A stretch of 64,000 nt of DNA from Alphaproteobacteria bacterium SO-S41 (GCA_019670725.1 AP024629.1:62001-126000); one strand, 5' to 3'; shown: positions 47,831-56,867, counted from the stretch's first letter. Notes: generated by a model from the letters alone, not told the origin. Numbers and translations: made by a program.

Positions 47831-49978
47831 ATGTTCCAAGTCCACAAGCGCGAAGTGATGTGGGGCGGCCGCAAGCTGACCCTCGAAACCGGGCGCATCG
47901 CCCGCCAGGCCGACGGCGCCGTGCTCGCCACCTATGGCGAAACCACCGTGCTCGCGACCGTCGTCAGCGACAAGCAGCCGAAAGTCGGCTTCGATTTCTT
48001 CCCGCTGACCGTCCACTATCAGGAACGCACCTACGCCGCCGGCAAGATCCCCGGCGGCTTTTTCAAGCGCGAAGGCCGTCCGACCGAGAAGGAGACGCTG
48101 GTCTCGCGCCTCATCGACCGCCCGATCCGCCCGCTCTTCGTCGAAGGCTACCAGAACGAGACGCAGGTCATCTGCACCGTCCTCAGCCATGACCTCGAGA
48201 ACGATCCCGATATCGTCGCCCTCGTCGCCGCCTCCGCCGCGCTGACGATTTCCGGCGTGCCCTTCATGGGCCCGATCGGCGCCGCCCGCGTCGGCCTGAT
48301 CGACGGCGAGCTGGTGCTGAACCCGATTCAGGAGAAAGTGAAGGACTCCAAGCTCGATCTCGTCGTCGCCGGCACCGTCGACGCCGTACTGATGGTTGAA
48401 TCCGAAGCGCAGGAACTGAACGAAGAGACGATGCTGGGCGCCGTCATGTTCGGCCACCGCTCGATGCAGCCGGTGATCGACGCGATCATCTCGCTCGCCG
48501 AAGCCGGCGCGAAGGAGCCGCGCAATCACGTCGTGGAAGACAAGTCCGCGACGCTCGCCAAGATCACCGCGCTGGTCGATGCCGACCTCCGCGCCGCCTA
48601 CCAGATCCGCGCCAAGTCCGACCGTCAGGCCGCCGTCGGCGCCGCCAAGGCGAAGGTCATCGCCGAGATGGGCGGCGAAGGCGAGGGCAAGTACACCCCC
48701 GCCGTGCTCTCCAAGCTCTTCAAGGCCGCCGAGCAGCACATCGTGCGCAACGCGACGATCGACGGCCACCGCATCGACGGCCGCGCGCTCGACGCCGTCC
48801 GTCCCATCGTGGCGGAAGTCTCCGTGCTGCCCCGCACGCACGGTTCGGCCCTCTTCACCCGCGGCGAGACGCAGGCCCTGGTGGTCGCGACCCTCGGCAC
48901 GGGCGACGACGAGCAGATGATCGACGCGCTGGAAGGCCGCTACGACGAGGCCTTCATGCTGCACTACAACTTCCCTCCCTACTCGGTCGGTGAAACCGGC
49001 CGCATGGGCGGCGCCGGCCGCCGCGAAATCGGCCACGGCAAGCTCGCCTGGCGCGCGGTGCACCCGATGCTGCCCTCGAAGGAGAGCTTCCCCTACACGA
49101 TCCGCGTGGTGTCCGAGATCACCGAGTCGAACGGTTCGTCCTCGATGGCCTCGGTCTGCGGCGCCTCGCTGGCGATGATGGATGCGGGCGTCCCGCTGAA
49201 GCGTCCGATCGCCGGCATCGCGATGGGCCTGATCAAGGAAGGCGAGCGCTTCGCCGTCCTCAGCGACATCCTGGGTGACGAAGACCACCTCGGCGACATG
49301 GACTTCAAGGTCGCCGGCACGTCGGAAGGCATCACCTCGCTGCAGATGGACATCAAGATCACCGGGATCACCGAGGAGATCATGAAGGTCGCGCTGCACC
49401 AGGCGCATGGCGGCCGCGCCCACATCCTGGGCGAAATGGCGAAGGCGATCGACGCCGGCCGCGCCGAAGTCGGCCCGAATGCCCCGCGCATCGAGACGAT
49501 GAAGATCCCGACCGACAAGATCCGTGAAGTGATCGGCCAGGGCGGCAAGGTGATCCGCGAGATCGTGGAAAAGACCGGCGCCAAGATCGACATCGAGGAT
49601 GACGGCACGATCAAGATCGCCTCGCCGAACGCGGATTCCATCCGCGCCGCGCAGAAGTGGATCAAGGGCATCGTGTCGGAGCCCGAGGTCAACGAGATCT
49701 ATGAAGGCAAGGTCGTCAAGGTGATGGACTTCGGCGCCTTCGTGAACTTCTTCGGCGCGAAGGACGGCCTCGTCCACATCTCGCAGCTCTCGAAGCGCCG
49801 CGTCGCCAAGGTCAACGAAGTGGTCAACGAAGGCGACAAGGTCTTCGTGAAGCTGCTGGGCGTCGACGATCGCGGCAAGGTGCGCCTGTCGATGAAGATG
49901 GTCGACCAGGCCACCGGCGTCGAGATCAAGGAAGAAGAAGGCCAGGCCGGCGAAGGCGAACAGCCCGCCGCGCAGTAG
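47831..49978 (+). CDS. pnp: Polyribonucleotide nucleotidyltransferase (PNPase)
   Basis: This 715-residue phosphorolytic 3'-5' exoribonuclease of the degradosome has two RNase PH domains ([40 protein letters not shown]), a KH domain (about 555-615; [20 protein letters not shown]) and an S1 domain (about 622-690; [17 protein letters not shown]). The C-terminal tail is acidic. The upstream hairpins could also serve as PNPase autoregulation targets, as in other bacteria. Confidence 0.97.
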   Translation: MFQVHKREVMWGGRKLTLETGRIARQADGAVLATYGETTVLATVVSDKQPKVGFDFFPLTVHYQERTYAAGKIPGGFFKREGRPTEKETLVSRLIDRPIRPLFVEGYQNETQVICTVLSHDLENDPDIVALVAASAALTISGVPFMGPIGAARVGLIDGELVLNPIQEKVKDSKLDLVVAGTVDAVLMVESEAQELNEETMLGAVMFGHRSMQPVIDAIISLAEAGAKEPRNHVVEDKSATLAKITALVDADLRAAYQIRAKSDRQAAVGAAKAKVIAEMGGEGEGKYTPAVLSKLFKAAEQHIVRNATIDGHRIDGRALDAVRPIVAEVSVLPRTHGSALFTRGETQALVVATLGTGDDEQMIDALEGRYDEAFMLHYNFPPYSVGETGRMGGAGRREIGHGKLAWRAVHPMLPSKESFPYTIRVVSEITESNGSSSMASVCGASLAMMDAGVPLKRPIAGIAMGLIKEGERFAVLSDILGDEDHLGDMDFKVAGTSEGITSLQMDIKITGITEEIMKVALHQAHGGRAHILGEMAKAIDAGRAEVGPNAPRIETMKIPTDKIREVIGQGGKVIREIVEKTGAKIDIEDDGTIKIASPNADSIRAAQKWIKGIVSEPEVNEIYEGKVVKVMDFGAFVNFFGAKDGLVHISQLSKRRVAKVNEVVNEGDKVFVKLLGVDDRGKVRLSMKMVDQATGVEIKEEEGQAGEGEQPAAQ

Positions 49979-50000
49979 GCATCCTCTCTTTTCTGTCGGA

Positions 50001-50032
50001 AAAGGCGGCCGAAAGGCCGCCTTTTTCTTTTT
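50001..50032 (+). terminator. Intrinsic terminator after pnp
   Basis: AAAGGCGGCC (50001-50010) pairs with GGCCGCCTTT (50015-50024) around a GAAA tetraloop, followed by TTCTTTTT. It is 22 bases after the pnp stop. Confidence 0.92.
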
Positions 50033-50145
50033 CCGTTACGGAAACACCGGGTAGTGTGAACCGAATCAACCCCTTACACGTAGAGGTAGTGCTTCCCCGA
50101 ATCAGCCCGTGGGCAAGCGATAAAACACACGCTTTGGTTTGATAG

Positions 50146-50439
50146 ATGGATGATCTTGGACTGCCTTCAGACGCCGAATTGGAACGCGCGCTCTTCCGTT
50201 ATCTTGCGGCGCGCCGGCCGGTCGAACCCGCCAGTGTCTACGGCCCGCTCGCCGACCAGTTCGCATTGACCGTCACCCAGCGCACTGTTCCCCTGGAAGA
50301 CAATTCGACCCCTGAATGGAGCAACCGCGTCCAGGCCGCGCAGGCGAGCCTCCGCCAGAAAGGCCTGCTGCTGGAGACGCTGACCGTTTGGGGTCTCAGC
50401 GAATACGGGATGAAGGTGGCGCAAAGCCGGACGGTCTGA
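50146..50439 (+). CDS. Standalone winged-helix protein resembling the Mrr N-terminal domain
   Basis: This 97-residue protein, through LPSDAELERALFRYL, VYGPLADQFALTVTQ, STPEWSNRVQAAQASLRQKG and LLLETLTVWGLSEYG, follows the Mrr_N winged-helix pattern: helix, recognition helix, conserved W-x-N-R-V, wing, then W-x-L-T/S-x-x-G. In Mrr-type type IV restriction enzymes this domain precedes a nuclease domain; here no nuclease domain follows. It stands alone behind the pnp terminator and has its own terminator at 50479. A role in DNA binding is inferred from the fold; function unknown. Confidence 0.65.
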   Translation: MDDLGLPSDAELERALFRYLAARRPVEPASVYGPLADQFALTVTQRTVPLEDNSTPEWSNRVQAAQASLRQKGLLLETLTVWGLSEYGMKVAQSRTV

Positions 50440-50454
50440 CCGGACGGTCTGACC
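50429..50454. repeat. Exact 13-bp tandem duplication across the stop codon
   Basis: GGACGGTCTGACC occurs twice in direct succession (50429-50441 and 50442-50454), followed by a partial third copy (GGCCGGTC). The first copy contains the TGA stop of the winged-helix gene. Confidence 0.9.
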
Positions 50455-50478
50455 GGCCGGTCCTCGGCGACGCAAACG

Positions 50479-50507
50479 GGCGGCCCGCAACGGCCGCCTT
50501 TTTCTTT
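50479..50507 (+). terminator. Intrinsic terminator after the winged-helix gene
   Basis: GGCGGCC (50479-50485) and GGCCGCC (50492-50498) form a seven-base-pair stem with a CGCAAC loop, followed by TTTTTCTTT. Confidence 0.88.
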
Positions 50508-50552
50508 GCCCGCAAGCCTGCGCAGAGTGGGGAAAACGAGGCGGAGGAAGAC

Positions 50553-51779
50553 ATGTCGTCACCGAAGACGGGCCCCAAGGGCTTCTTGTGGGGCACCGCG
50601 ATCTCCGCCCATCAGAGCGAAGGCGGAAACATCAATTCCGACTGCTGGCTGCTGGAGAACCTGCCGGGCAGCGCCTTCCGCGAGCCCTCGGGCGATGCCT
50701 GCGACAGCTATCACCGCTATGGCGAGGATATCGCGCTCGCAGCTTCGCTCGGCTTCAACTGCTATCGCTTCGGGATCGAGTGGGCGCGGATCGAGCCTGA
50801 GCCGGGCGTCTTCTCGTGCGCCGCGCTCGATCACTACCGGCGGATGCTGGAGGCCTGCCACGCCCATGGCCTGCAGCCGATGGTCAGCTACAACCATTTC
50901 ACCGTGCCGCGCTGGTATGCGATGCGCGGCGGCTTCGAGGCGGCGGACGGCGCCGCCATCTTCGCCCGCTTCGCCGCGCACGCGACCGCGCATCTCGGCG
51001 ACCTCATTCCCTATGCCGCGACCTTCAACGAGGCGAATATCGCCTTGCTCATCCGCATCATGCGGCGCGGCCGGGGCGGCGACACCATTGCGGCGATGCT
51101 AGCCGCGGCGGCGAAGGCCTCAGGCTCGGACCAGTTCTCGTCCGTGCTCTTCTCCGATGCCGAGCGCATCAATGCCGGCCTGACTGCCGCGCACAAGGCG
51201 GCGATGCAGGCGATCCGGGCGGAGCGCAGCACCATCACGCTCGGCCTCCTGCTGACCATGCAGCAGGTCGAAGGCATCGGTGAAAACAATCTGGCCGCGA
51301 CCGTCGAGAAGGCGCTCTACGGCGACTGGCTGGCGGAGGCCGATCACTGCGACTTCCTGGGCGTCCAGACCTACACGCGCTTTCGCGTCGGTGATAAAGG
51401 CGCATTGCCTTTGCCCGAGGGCGCCGAGCGCACGGCGTCCGGCTACGAGTACCGCCCGCAGGCGCTGGGTGCGACGATCCGGCTTGCCGCAGCCGCCACC
51501 TCAAAGCCGATCTATGTCACCGAAAGCGGCATCGCGACCGACGACGACACGCGACGCGTCGCCTTCATTGATGCGGCGCTGGCCGAAGTGCGCGCCTGTC
51601 TCGACGAGGGCATCGACGTGCGCAGCTTCATTCAGTGGTCGATGCTGGACAATTTCGAATGGACGGCGGGCTACGGCCAGCGCTTCGGCATGGTCGATGT
51701 CGATCGCACGACATTCAAGCGGACGGCGAAGCCGAGCGCGGCGTTTCTCGGCGCACGCGCCCGGGCCAATCTGATCTAG
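50553..51779 (+). CDS. Glycoside hydrolase family 1 protein (beta-glucosidase-like), divergent
   Basis: This 408-residue TIM-barrel enzyme has KGFLWGTAISAHQSEG at the N-terminus, YRFGIEWARIEPEPG, the acid/base Glu in TFNEAN (residue about 169) and the nucleophile Glu in YVTESGIA (near 325), then the conserved SFIQWSMLDNFEW. Both catalytic glutamates are present, but the usual N-E-P reads N-E-A and E-N-G reads E-S-G, and the protein is 40-70 residues shorter than typical GH1. No signal peptide is visible. The substrate is uncertain. GGAGGAAG precedes the ATG. It is convergent with the GST gene through a shared CTAG. Confidence 0.85.
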   Translation: MSSPKTGPKGFLWGTAISAHQSEGGNINSDCWLLENLPGSAFREPSGDACDSYHRYGEDIALAASLGFNCYRFGIEWARIEPEPGVFSCAALDHYRRMLEACHAHGLQPMVSYNHFTVPRWYAMRGGFEAADGAAIFARFAAHATAHLGDLIPYAATFNEANIALLIRIMRRGRGGDTIAAMLAAAAKASGSDQFSSVLFSDAERINAGLTAAHKAAMQAIRAERSTITLGLLLTMQQVEGIGENNLAATVEKALYGDWLAEADHCDFLGVQTYTRFRVGDKGALPLPEGAERTASGYEYRPQALGATIRLAAAATSKPIYVTESGIATDDDTRRVAFIDAALAEVRACLDEGIDVRSFIQWSMLDNFEWTAGYGQRFGMVDVDRTTFKRTAKPSAAFLGARARANLI

Positions 51780-52420
51780 GCGCTCTCGAAATGCCGCGCC
51801 CACAGCGCTGACAGCTTCGGCCGCGCCTTCACGGCCTGGCGCAGCGCTTCGATGCGCGGCGCGTTGGGGCCGCGCCATTCGATCGGATTGTACCAGCCTG
51901 AGATGTTGGCGACGTAGGCGTCGAGCGCCGTGAAGGTCTCGCCGAAGCAGAACGGGCCGGGCAGATTGCGGGCTGCGAGTTCGCGTTCGAACAAAATCCA
52001 GAACCAGCGAATTTCCGAACGGGCCGAGGCTTCGACGGAGGCGCGCTCGTAATAGTTCGAGGTGTAGCGGTTGGGGAATTCGACCCGCCCGACCGCCTCG
52101 TAGATATTGTTGGAGATGTACATGAGCCAGCGCAGCGCCCACGCGCCATCGCTGGTCGCCTGATCCGGGAAGAGTTTTCCTTCCGGGTGCCGCGCACAGA
52201 TCGTCAGCAGGATCGCCGCGGACTCCGTCACGATCGTGCCGTCGGGCAGGACCAGCGTCGGCACGCGGCCGAACGGGTTGATCTCCTTGTAGGGATCTTC
52301 GGTCTGCTCGTATTTCTCGAGATTGATCGTCTTCAGCTCAAAGGGAACGCCGAGTTCCGCAAAGAGCGCTTCTGCCGTGAACGAGCCGGAATCGTTGTCG
52401 CCGTAAAGGATGTAGCTCAT
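51776..52420 (-). CDS. Glutathione S-transferase family protein
   Basis: This 214-residue protein has an N-terminal thioredoxin-like domain (LYGDNDSGSFTAEALFAELG, INPFGRVPTLVLPDG, VTESAAILLTI with the glutathione-binding Glu-Ser) and a C-terminal all-helical domain. The catalytic Ser/Cys position near residue 11-12 reads S-G-S. It overlaps fabI by ATGA and is the last gene of the fab operon. Detoxification of lipid-derived electrophiles would fit the context but is a guess. Confidence 0.85.
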   Translation of the reverse strand: MSYILYGDNDSGSFTAEALFAELGVPFELKTINLEKYEQTEDPYKEINPFGRVPTLVLPDGTIVTESAAILLTICARHPEGKLFPDQATSDGAWALRWLMYISNNIYEAVGRVEFPNRYTSNYYERASVEASARSEIRWFWILFERELAARNLPGPFCFGETFTALDAYVANISGWYNPIEWRGPNAPRIEALRQAVKARPKLSALWARHFESA

Positions 52421-53268
52421 TCCGCGGCGCGCGCCTTCGTGTCGCTCGCGCCTTCTTCGGGCAGGCCCATCAGTTTCAGATCCGCCGTCGAGGGCATGCC
52501 CACGATGTTGTAGCCGCTGTCGACATAGTGGATCTCGCCGGTGACGCCGGCCGAGAGATCACTGAGCAGATAGAGCCCGGCATTGCCGACATGCTCCAGC
52601 TCGATATTGCGCTTCATCGGCGCGTTCATCTTGTTCCAGCGGAACATCAGCCGCGCATCGCCGATGGCGGAACCGGCCAGCGTCCGCATCGGGCCGGCCG
52701 AGATGCAATTCACGCGGATGCCATCCGGGCCGAGATCGGCGGCAAGATAGCGCACGCTCGCTTCAAGCGCCGCCTTGGCAACGCCCATGACGTTGTAGTT
52801 CGGAATGACGCGGACCGCGCCCATATAGGAGAGCGTGATCAGCGAGCCGCCGTTCTTCATCAACGGCGCGGCGCGGCGTGCGATGTCGGTGAACGAGAAG
52901 CAGGAGATGTCGAGCGCGCGGGTGAAGTTCTTGCGGCTCGTGTCGCAATAGCGGCCCTTCAATTCCGTCTTATCGGCGAAGGCGATGCAGTGGACGACGA
53001 AATCAAGCCCACCCCATTCGCGCTCCAGCGTGCCGAACAAAGCTTCCATGCTCTGCTCGTCCTCGACGTCGGCGGGCAGAACCAGCTTCGCGCCGAGCCC
53101 GGCGGCGAGCGGCTTCACGCGCTTGCCGAAGGCATCGCCCTGATAGGTGAAGGCGAGTTCCGCGCCCTGCGCCGCGCAGGACTGCGCGATGCCCCAGGCG
53201 ATGGAGTGATCGTTCGCGACGCCCATGATGAGGCCGCGCTTGCCGGCGAGTAGTCCCTGAACCGTCAT
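52417..53268 (-). CDS. fabI: Enoyl-[acyl-carrier-protein] reductase (NADH)
   Basis: This 283-residue short-chain dehydrogenase catalyses the last step of the fatty acid elongation cycle. LAGKRGLIMGVANDHSIAWG is the FabI cofactor motif. The catalytic pair is in PNYNVMGVAKAALE (Y-x6-K), and SYMGAVRVIPNYN and GPMRTLAGSAIGD are typical. The start MTVQGLL is chosen over an upstream in-frame codon in the fabB-fabI gap. It is the target of triclosan-like inhibitors in the family. It lies 13 bases after fabB. Confidence 0.96.
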   Translation of the reverse strand: MTVQGLLAGKRGLIMGVANDHSIAWGIAQSCAAQGAELAFTYQGDAFGKRVKPLAAGLGAKLVLPADVEDEQSMEALFGTLEREWGGLDFVVHCIAFADKTELKGRYCDTSRKNFTRALDISCFSFTDIARRAAPLMKNGGSLITLSYMGAVRVIPNYNVMGVAKAALEASVRYLAADLGPDGIRVNCISAGPMRTLAGSAIGDARLMFRWNKMNAPMKRNIELEHVGNAGLYLLSDLSAGVTGEIHYVDSGYNIVGMPSTADLKLMGLPEEGASDTKARAAE

Positions 53269-53281
53269 GACCTTCGCCCCC

Positions 53282-54505
53282 TCAGGCCGCGACGCGCTGG
53301 AAGACCAGCGAAGCATTGGTGCCGCCGAAGCCGAACGAATTCGACATGGCGGTGTTGATCGACGCGCCGTCGATGCGCTCGCGCACGATATTCGCGCTGG
53401 CGACGGCGGGATCGATCTCCTCGATATTGGCGCTCTCGGCGATGAAGCCGCCCTGCATCATCAGCAGGGTGTAGATCGCCTCGTGCACGCCGGCCGCGCC
53501 CTGGCTGTGGCCGGAGAGCGACTTGGTCGCGGAGATCGGCGGCATGTTGTCGCCGAACACGGCGCGGATCGCCTCGATCTCGGGAATGTCGCCGACCGGC
53601 GTCGAGGTCGCGTGCGGGTTGATGTAGTCGACTTTCTCTTTGACGTTCTGCAGCGCCATCTTCATGCAGCGCACCGCGCCTTCGCCCGAGGGGGCGACCA
53701 TGTCGGCGCCGTCCGCGGTCGCGCCGTAGCCGGTGAGCTCGGCATAGATCTTCGCGCCCCGCGCCTTGGCGTGCTCGAGCTCTTCCAGCACCAGCATGCC
53801 GCCGCCGCCGGAGATCACGAAGCCGTCGCGGTTCTTGTCATAGGCGCGCGAGGCCTTGGCGGGGGTGTCGTTGTACTTGGACGACATCGCGCCCATCGCG
53901 TCGAAGAGGACGGAGAGCGTCCAGTCCAGCTCCTCGCCGCCGCCCGCGAACATGATGTCCTGCTTGCCCCACTGGATCATCTCGAACGCGTTGCCGATGC
54001 AGTTCGCCGAGGTCGAGCAAGCCGAGGAGATCGAATAGTTAACGCCCTTGGTCTTGAACCAGGTGGAGAGGTTGGCCGAGATCGTCGAGGACATCGCCTT
54101 CGGCACCGCGAAGGGGCCAACGCGCTTGGGGCCCTTGCCGGGGTCACGGGTCGTGTCGGCCGCAGCGACGATCGCCTTGGTCGAGCCGCCGCCCGAGCCC
54201 GCGATGAGGCCGGTGCGTTCGTTGGAGACGAGATCGGGCGTGAGGCCCGCATCGGCGATCGCCTGGTTCATCGCGATCCAGGCATAGGCGGCGCCGTCGC
54301 CCATGAAGCGGCGGGCGCGGCGATCGACGGCTTCGTCGAGATCGACCTTCAGCGAGCCATGCACCTGCGAGCGGAAACCGTGCGCCACATAGTCCTCGGC
54401 GCGCACGATGCCGGAGCGGGCCTCGCGCAGCGACGCGACGACCTCCTGTGCGGTGTTGCCGATGGAGGAAACGATCCCCAGGCCGGTGACGGCGACGCGT
54501 CTCAT
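53282..54505 (-). CDS. fabB: 3-oxoacyl-[acyl-carrier-protein] synthase I
   Basis: This 407-residue condensing enzyme elongates cis-unsaturated intermediates. The active-site Cys is in [16 protein letters not shown] (near residue 163). The two catalytic His are in [12 protein letters not shown] and [14 protein letters not shown], and the C-terminal [14 protein letters not shown] is standard. With FabA it forms the anaerobic unsaturated fatty acid pathway. Confidence 0.96.
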   Translation of the reverse strand: MRRVAVTGLGIVSSIGNTAQEVVASLREARSGIVRAEDYVAHGFRSQVHGSLKVDLDEAVDRRARRFMGDGAAYAWIAMNQAIADAGLTPDLVSNERTGLIAGSGGGSTKAIVAAADTTRDPGKGPKRVGPFAVPKAMSSTISANLSTWFKTKGVNYSISSACSTSANCIGNAFEMIQWGKQDIMFAGGGEELDWTLSVLFDAMGAMSSKYNDTPAKASRAYDKNRDGFVISGGGGMLVLEELEHAKARGAKIYAELTGYGATADGADMVAPSGEGAVRCMKMALQNVKEKVDYINPHATSTPVGDIPEIEAIRAVFGDNMPPISATKSLSGHSQGAAGVHEAIYTLLMMQGGFIAESANIEEIDPAVASANIVRERIDGASINTAMSNSFGFGGTNASLVFQRVAA

Positions 54506-54584
54506 GCTGCCTCTTCTGTGCGGGCTATCCGCTGCGCCGTTCTAGTGCCCCACGGCCTCTATGAAAAGGCTGGCGACAGGGCGC

Positions 54585-54962
54585 TCAATACTGCGTGAGG
54601 CTGAGCAGGTTCTTGTCGGGATCGTTGAACCAGCAGACCTTGGCGACCCCGCCCGGCGCGGTCCAGATCCCGGCCTCGTCCTGGCCCATGCCGGGATAGA
54701 CGAGCAGGGTGACGCCCTTCGCCTTCAGTGCGGCGACGGAAGCCGCGATATCGGCGACGCGCCAGCCGAGCGCGGGATGGGCGCCGGCCGTCCAGTCCGG
54801 CAGCTGCGTCAGGCGCAGCGTCGCATCGCCCATCGCAAAGACATGCGCGAAGCCGTCGAAATGCGAATGGGCGAGGCCCAGCGTGTCGCGGTAGAAGGCG
54901 AGCGCGGTATCGAGGTCGCGCGTCTGGATGAAGGTGATCGTACCGGTCGCCGCAATCGACAT
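54585..54962 (-). CDS. VOC (glyoxalase/bleomycin-resistance fold) protein
   Basis: This 125-residue protein has the paired beta-alpha-beta-beta-beta modules of the VOC fold: FIQTRDLDTALAFYRDTLGL at the N-terminus and WFNDPDKNLLSLTQY at the C-terminus, where the metal Glu of classical members is replaced. A His pair is visible in HSHFDGFAHVF. Metal-dependent isomerase, dioxygenase or simple ligand binding are all possible. It sits inside the fab operon (43 bases after fabA, 79 bases before fabB), which is unusual. The start MSIAATG follows a small purine-rich site. Confidence 0.75.
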   Translation of the reverse strand: MSIAATGTITFIQTRDLDTALAFYRDTLGLAHSHFDGFAHVFAMGDATLRLTQLPDWTAGAHPALGWRVADIAASVAALKAKGVTLLVYPGMGQDEAGIWTAPGGVAKVCWFNDPDKNLLSLTQY

Positions 54963-55005
54963 ACTGCTTCCCCCCACAATCAAGGCGGACGCTGACGGCG
55001 TCGCC

Positions 55006-55563
55006 TCAGGCCGGCGCGGTGAGCGGCGCGCCCGTCTGGAACAGGCCGACCCGAAGGTCCTTCGCCTCATAGATCGTCTTGCCGTCGACCTGCATGACGC
55101 CGTCACCGATGCCGAGCACCAGCTTGCGCATGATCACGCGCTTGAGGTCGATGATGTAGGTGATGAGCTTGGCGTCGGGCAGCACCATGCCGGAGAACTT
55201 CACCTCGCCGACGCCGAGCGCACGGCCGCGGCCGGGGGCGCCCTTCCAGCCCAGGAAGAAGCCGACGAGCTGCCACAGCGCGTCGAGGCCGAGACAGCCG
55301 GGCATGACCGGGTCGCCTTCGAAGTGGCACTTGAAGAACCAGAGATCGGGCTTCACGTCGAATTCGGCGACGATCTGACCCTTGCCGTGGGCGCCGCCCT
55401 CGTCCGCGATATGCGTGATGCGGTCGAACATCAGCATCGGCGGCAGCGGCAGCTGCGCATTGCCGGGGCCGAACAGCTTGCCCTTGGCGCAGTCGATCAG
55501 GCTCTGAAAATCAAAGCTCGCCGCGCGCTTGATGAGGTTCGCCGTCACTCCGCTCTCGCTCAT
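55006..55563 (-). CDS. fabA: 3-hydroxydecanoyl-[ACP] dehydratase/isomerase
   Basis: This 185-residue hot-dog-fold enzyme introduces the cis double bond. The catalytic His is in [20 protein letters not shown] (also holding the partner Asp), and [12 protein letters not shown] is conserved. First gene of the fabA-(VOC)-fabB-fabI-gst transcript, divergent from irr with 143 bases between them. This irr/fabA arrangement is common in Rhizobiales-type genomes. Confidence 0.96.
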   Translation of the reverse strand: MSESGVTANLIKRAASFDFQSLIDCAKGKLFGPGNAQLPLPPMLMFDRITHIADEGGAHGKGQIVAEFDVKPDLWFFKCHFEGDPVMPGCLGLDALWQLVGFFLGWKGAPGRGRALGVGEVKFSGMVLPDAKLITYIIDLKRVIMRKLVLGIGDGVMQVDGKTIYEAKDLRVGLFQTGAPLTAPA

Positions 55564-55706
55564 TTTGCCGCGTCCATGCCTTTGCCGACCTTGAGGTCCG
55601 CTCAATTCTGCTGGCTTCAGGTAGCAGCCGTGCGCCCGCCCGGCAAGGCAAAGGGCCGGACGCGGCCCGCTTGAATTCCGCCGCGAACCGGCGGCAGGAT
55701 GGCGTC

Positions 55707-56138
55707 ATGGAGATGACACACGCGTCCGTTGAGGAACGGCCCTATGCGGCGGCCCAGCGCCTGCTGACCGGGGCGGGGCTTCGCCCGACGCGCCAGCGCC
55801 TGCATCTCGCGCGCCTGCTGTTCGCGGACGGTCCCCGCCACCTGACTGCTGAAATGCTGGCGCAGGAGGTCTACGAGCACGGGCTGAAGCTCCCGCTCGG
55901 TACGGTCTACAACGCGCTCCACGCCTTCGCGCGCGCCGGCCTGCTGCGCGAGGTTGCGGTGGACGGTACGCGCACCTGGTTCGACACCCATACCGAACCG
56001 CATCACCATTTCGTCGACGCGAACGGCCGGCTCGCCGATATCCCCGCCGGCGCCATCGAACTCGCCCGCCTGCCCGCCGCGCCCGAGGGTCAGGAAATTC
56101 AATCCGTAGAGATCGTGTTGCGTCTCAAACGCATCTGA
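55707..56138 (+). CDS. irr: Iron-responsive regulator Irr (Fur superfamily)
   Basis: This 143-residue protein has a winged helix (LRPTRQRLHLARLLFADG, LGTVYNALHAFARAGLL) and the Irr-specific histidine cluster in THTEPHHHFVDANGRLADI, the second haem-binding site; no Cys-Pro haem motif is present at the N-terminus, as in many non-Bradyrhizobium Irr. Irr accumulates under iron limitation and represses haem and iron-storage genes. The ATG at 55707 follows an AGGAT. Presence of Irr with Fur at 30934 supports a division of metal control. Confidence 0.93.
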   Translation: MEMTHASVEERPYAAAQRLLTGAGLRPTRQRLHLARLLFADGPRHLTAEMLAQEVYEHGLKLPLGTVYNALHAFARAGLLREVAVDGTRTWFDTHTEPHHHFVDANGRLADIPAGAIELARLPAAPEGQEIQSVEIVLRLKRI

Positions 56139-56163
56139 ATAGATCTGTTTCTGCGACGCATTC

Positions 56164-56178
56164 TTAGAGTAATTCCAA
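56164..56178. promoter_or_regulatory. Candidate Irr box (ICE-like) upstream of rubrerythrin
   Basis: TTAGAGTAATTCCAA has the TTAGA...TTC-n-AA shape of the iron control element, with partial dyad symmetry. It lies between irr and the rubrerythrin gene, about 105 bases before the latter. The match is imperfect. Confidence 0.4.
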
Positions 56179-56188
56179 GTATTCACCT

Positions 56189-56210
56189 AACCGCTTGACC
56201 TCAAGCGGTT
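56189..56210. promoter_or_regulatory. Perfect 22-bp inverted repeat upstream of rubrerythrin
   Basis: AACCGCTTGA (56189-56198) and TCAAGCGGTT (56201-56210) are exact reverse complements around CC. It is followed by CCCTTTTACC, so it could act as a weak terminator for irr, or as an operator; TTGACC within it could serve as a -35 element of the downstream gene. Confidence 0.6.
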
Positions 56211-56283
56211 CCCTTTTACCATGCGTCTATTGAGGCAGGCGGCGCAGACCCATAAGGCGCCCGTAAATCCAGGAGAATGACCA

Positions 56284-56703
56284 GTGAGCGGTCTCGCAGA
56301 CTCCAAGACGCATGAGAATTTGAAGGCCGCCTTCGCCGGCGAATCCCAGGCCAATCGCCGCTATCTCTACTTCGCCCAGAAGGCCGACGTGGAAGGCTAT
56401 AACGACGTCGCCGCGGTCTTCCGCTCGACCGCCGAGGGCGAAACCGGCCACGCGCACGGCCACCTCGCCTTCCTCGAAGAGGTCGGCGATCCCGCGACCG
56501 GCTACAAGATCGGCGAAACCTCCGACAATCTAAAGGCCGCCATCGCCGGCGAGACGCACGAATACACCGACATGTATCCGGGCATGTCGCGCACCGCGCG
56601 CGAAGAAGGCTTCGACGAGATCGCCGACTGGTTCGAGACGCTCGCCAAGGCTGAAAAGAGCCATGCCGGGCGCTTCCAGAAGGCGCTGGATACGCTGGCC
56701 TAG
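56284..56703 (+). CDS. Rubrerythrin family protein (diiron, no rubredoxin domain)
   Basis: This 139-residue ferritin-like four-helix protein has diiron ligands visible as Glu in [21 protein letters not shown]-x-x-H in [16 protein letters not shown], Glu in [16 protein letters not shown] and E-x-x-H in [11 protein letters not shown]. The rubredoxin-like C-terminal domain of classical rubrerythrin is missing ('erythrin'). Peroxide reduction is the usual role, with an unknown electron donor; the Fe-S protein encoded next could fill it. Start is GTG after AGGAG. It lies downstream of irr and a candidate Irr box. Confidence 0.92.
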   Translation: MSGLADSKTHENLKAAFAGESQANRRYLYFAQKADVEGYNDVAAVFRSTAEGETGHAHGHLAFLEEVGDPATGYKIGETSDNLKAAIAGETHEYTDMYPGMSRTAREEGFDEIADWFETLAKAEKSHAGRFQKALDTLA

Positions 56704-56711
56704 TTTCTATG

Positions 56712-56837
56712 CGTCATCCTCGGACGGCCGTCCGGCCGATCCGAGGACCCATAGCTCGGCGCTTCGGCGCGCGGGTCTTCCAAACATCCCGCTATGGGTC
56801 CTCGGGTTCGCTGCTGCGCAGCGCCCCGAGGATGACG
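56712..56837. repeat. Nested inverted-repeat element (REP-like family 2)
   Basis: Outer arms CGTCATCCTCGG (56712-56723) and its complement (56826-56837) enclose inner 15-base arms 56741-56755 and 56791-56805 that are exact complements. A GGACGGCCGTCC palindrome lies inside. The whole forms a long double hairpin between the rubrerythrin and Fe-S genes. Its sequence differs from the family-1 repeats. Confidence 0.88.
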
Positions 56838-56867
56838 ATTTCTTTTGTGTGAAAGGGTTCCCCACCC

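Noticed and set aside
56189-56210. SoxR/MerR-type operator
   Set aside because: CTTGACCTCAAG recalls one half of such sites, but the second half-site and a -10 at the required spacing are missing.
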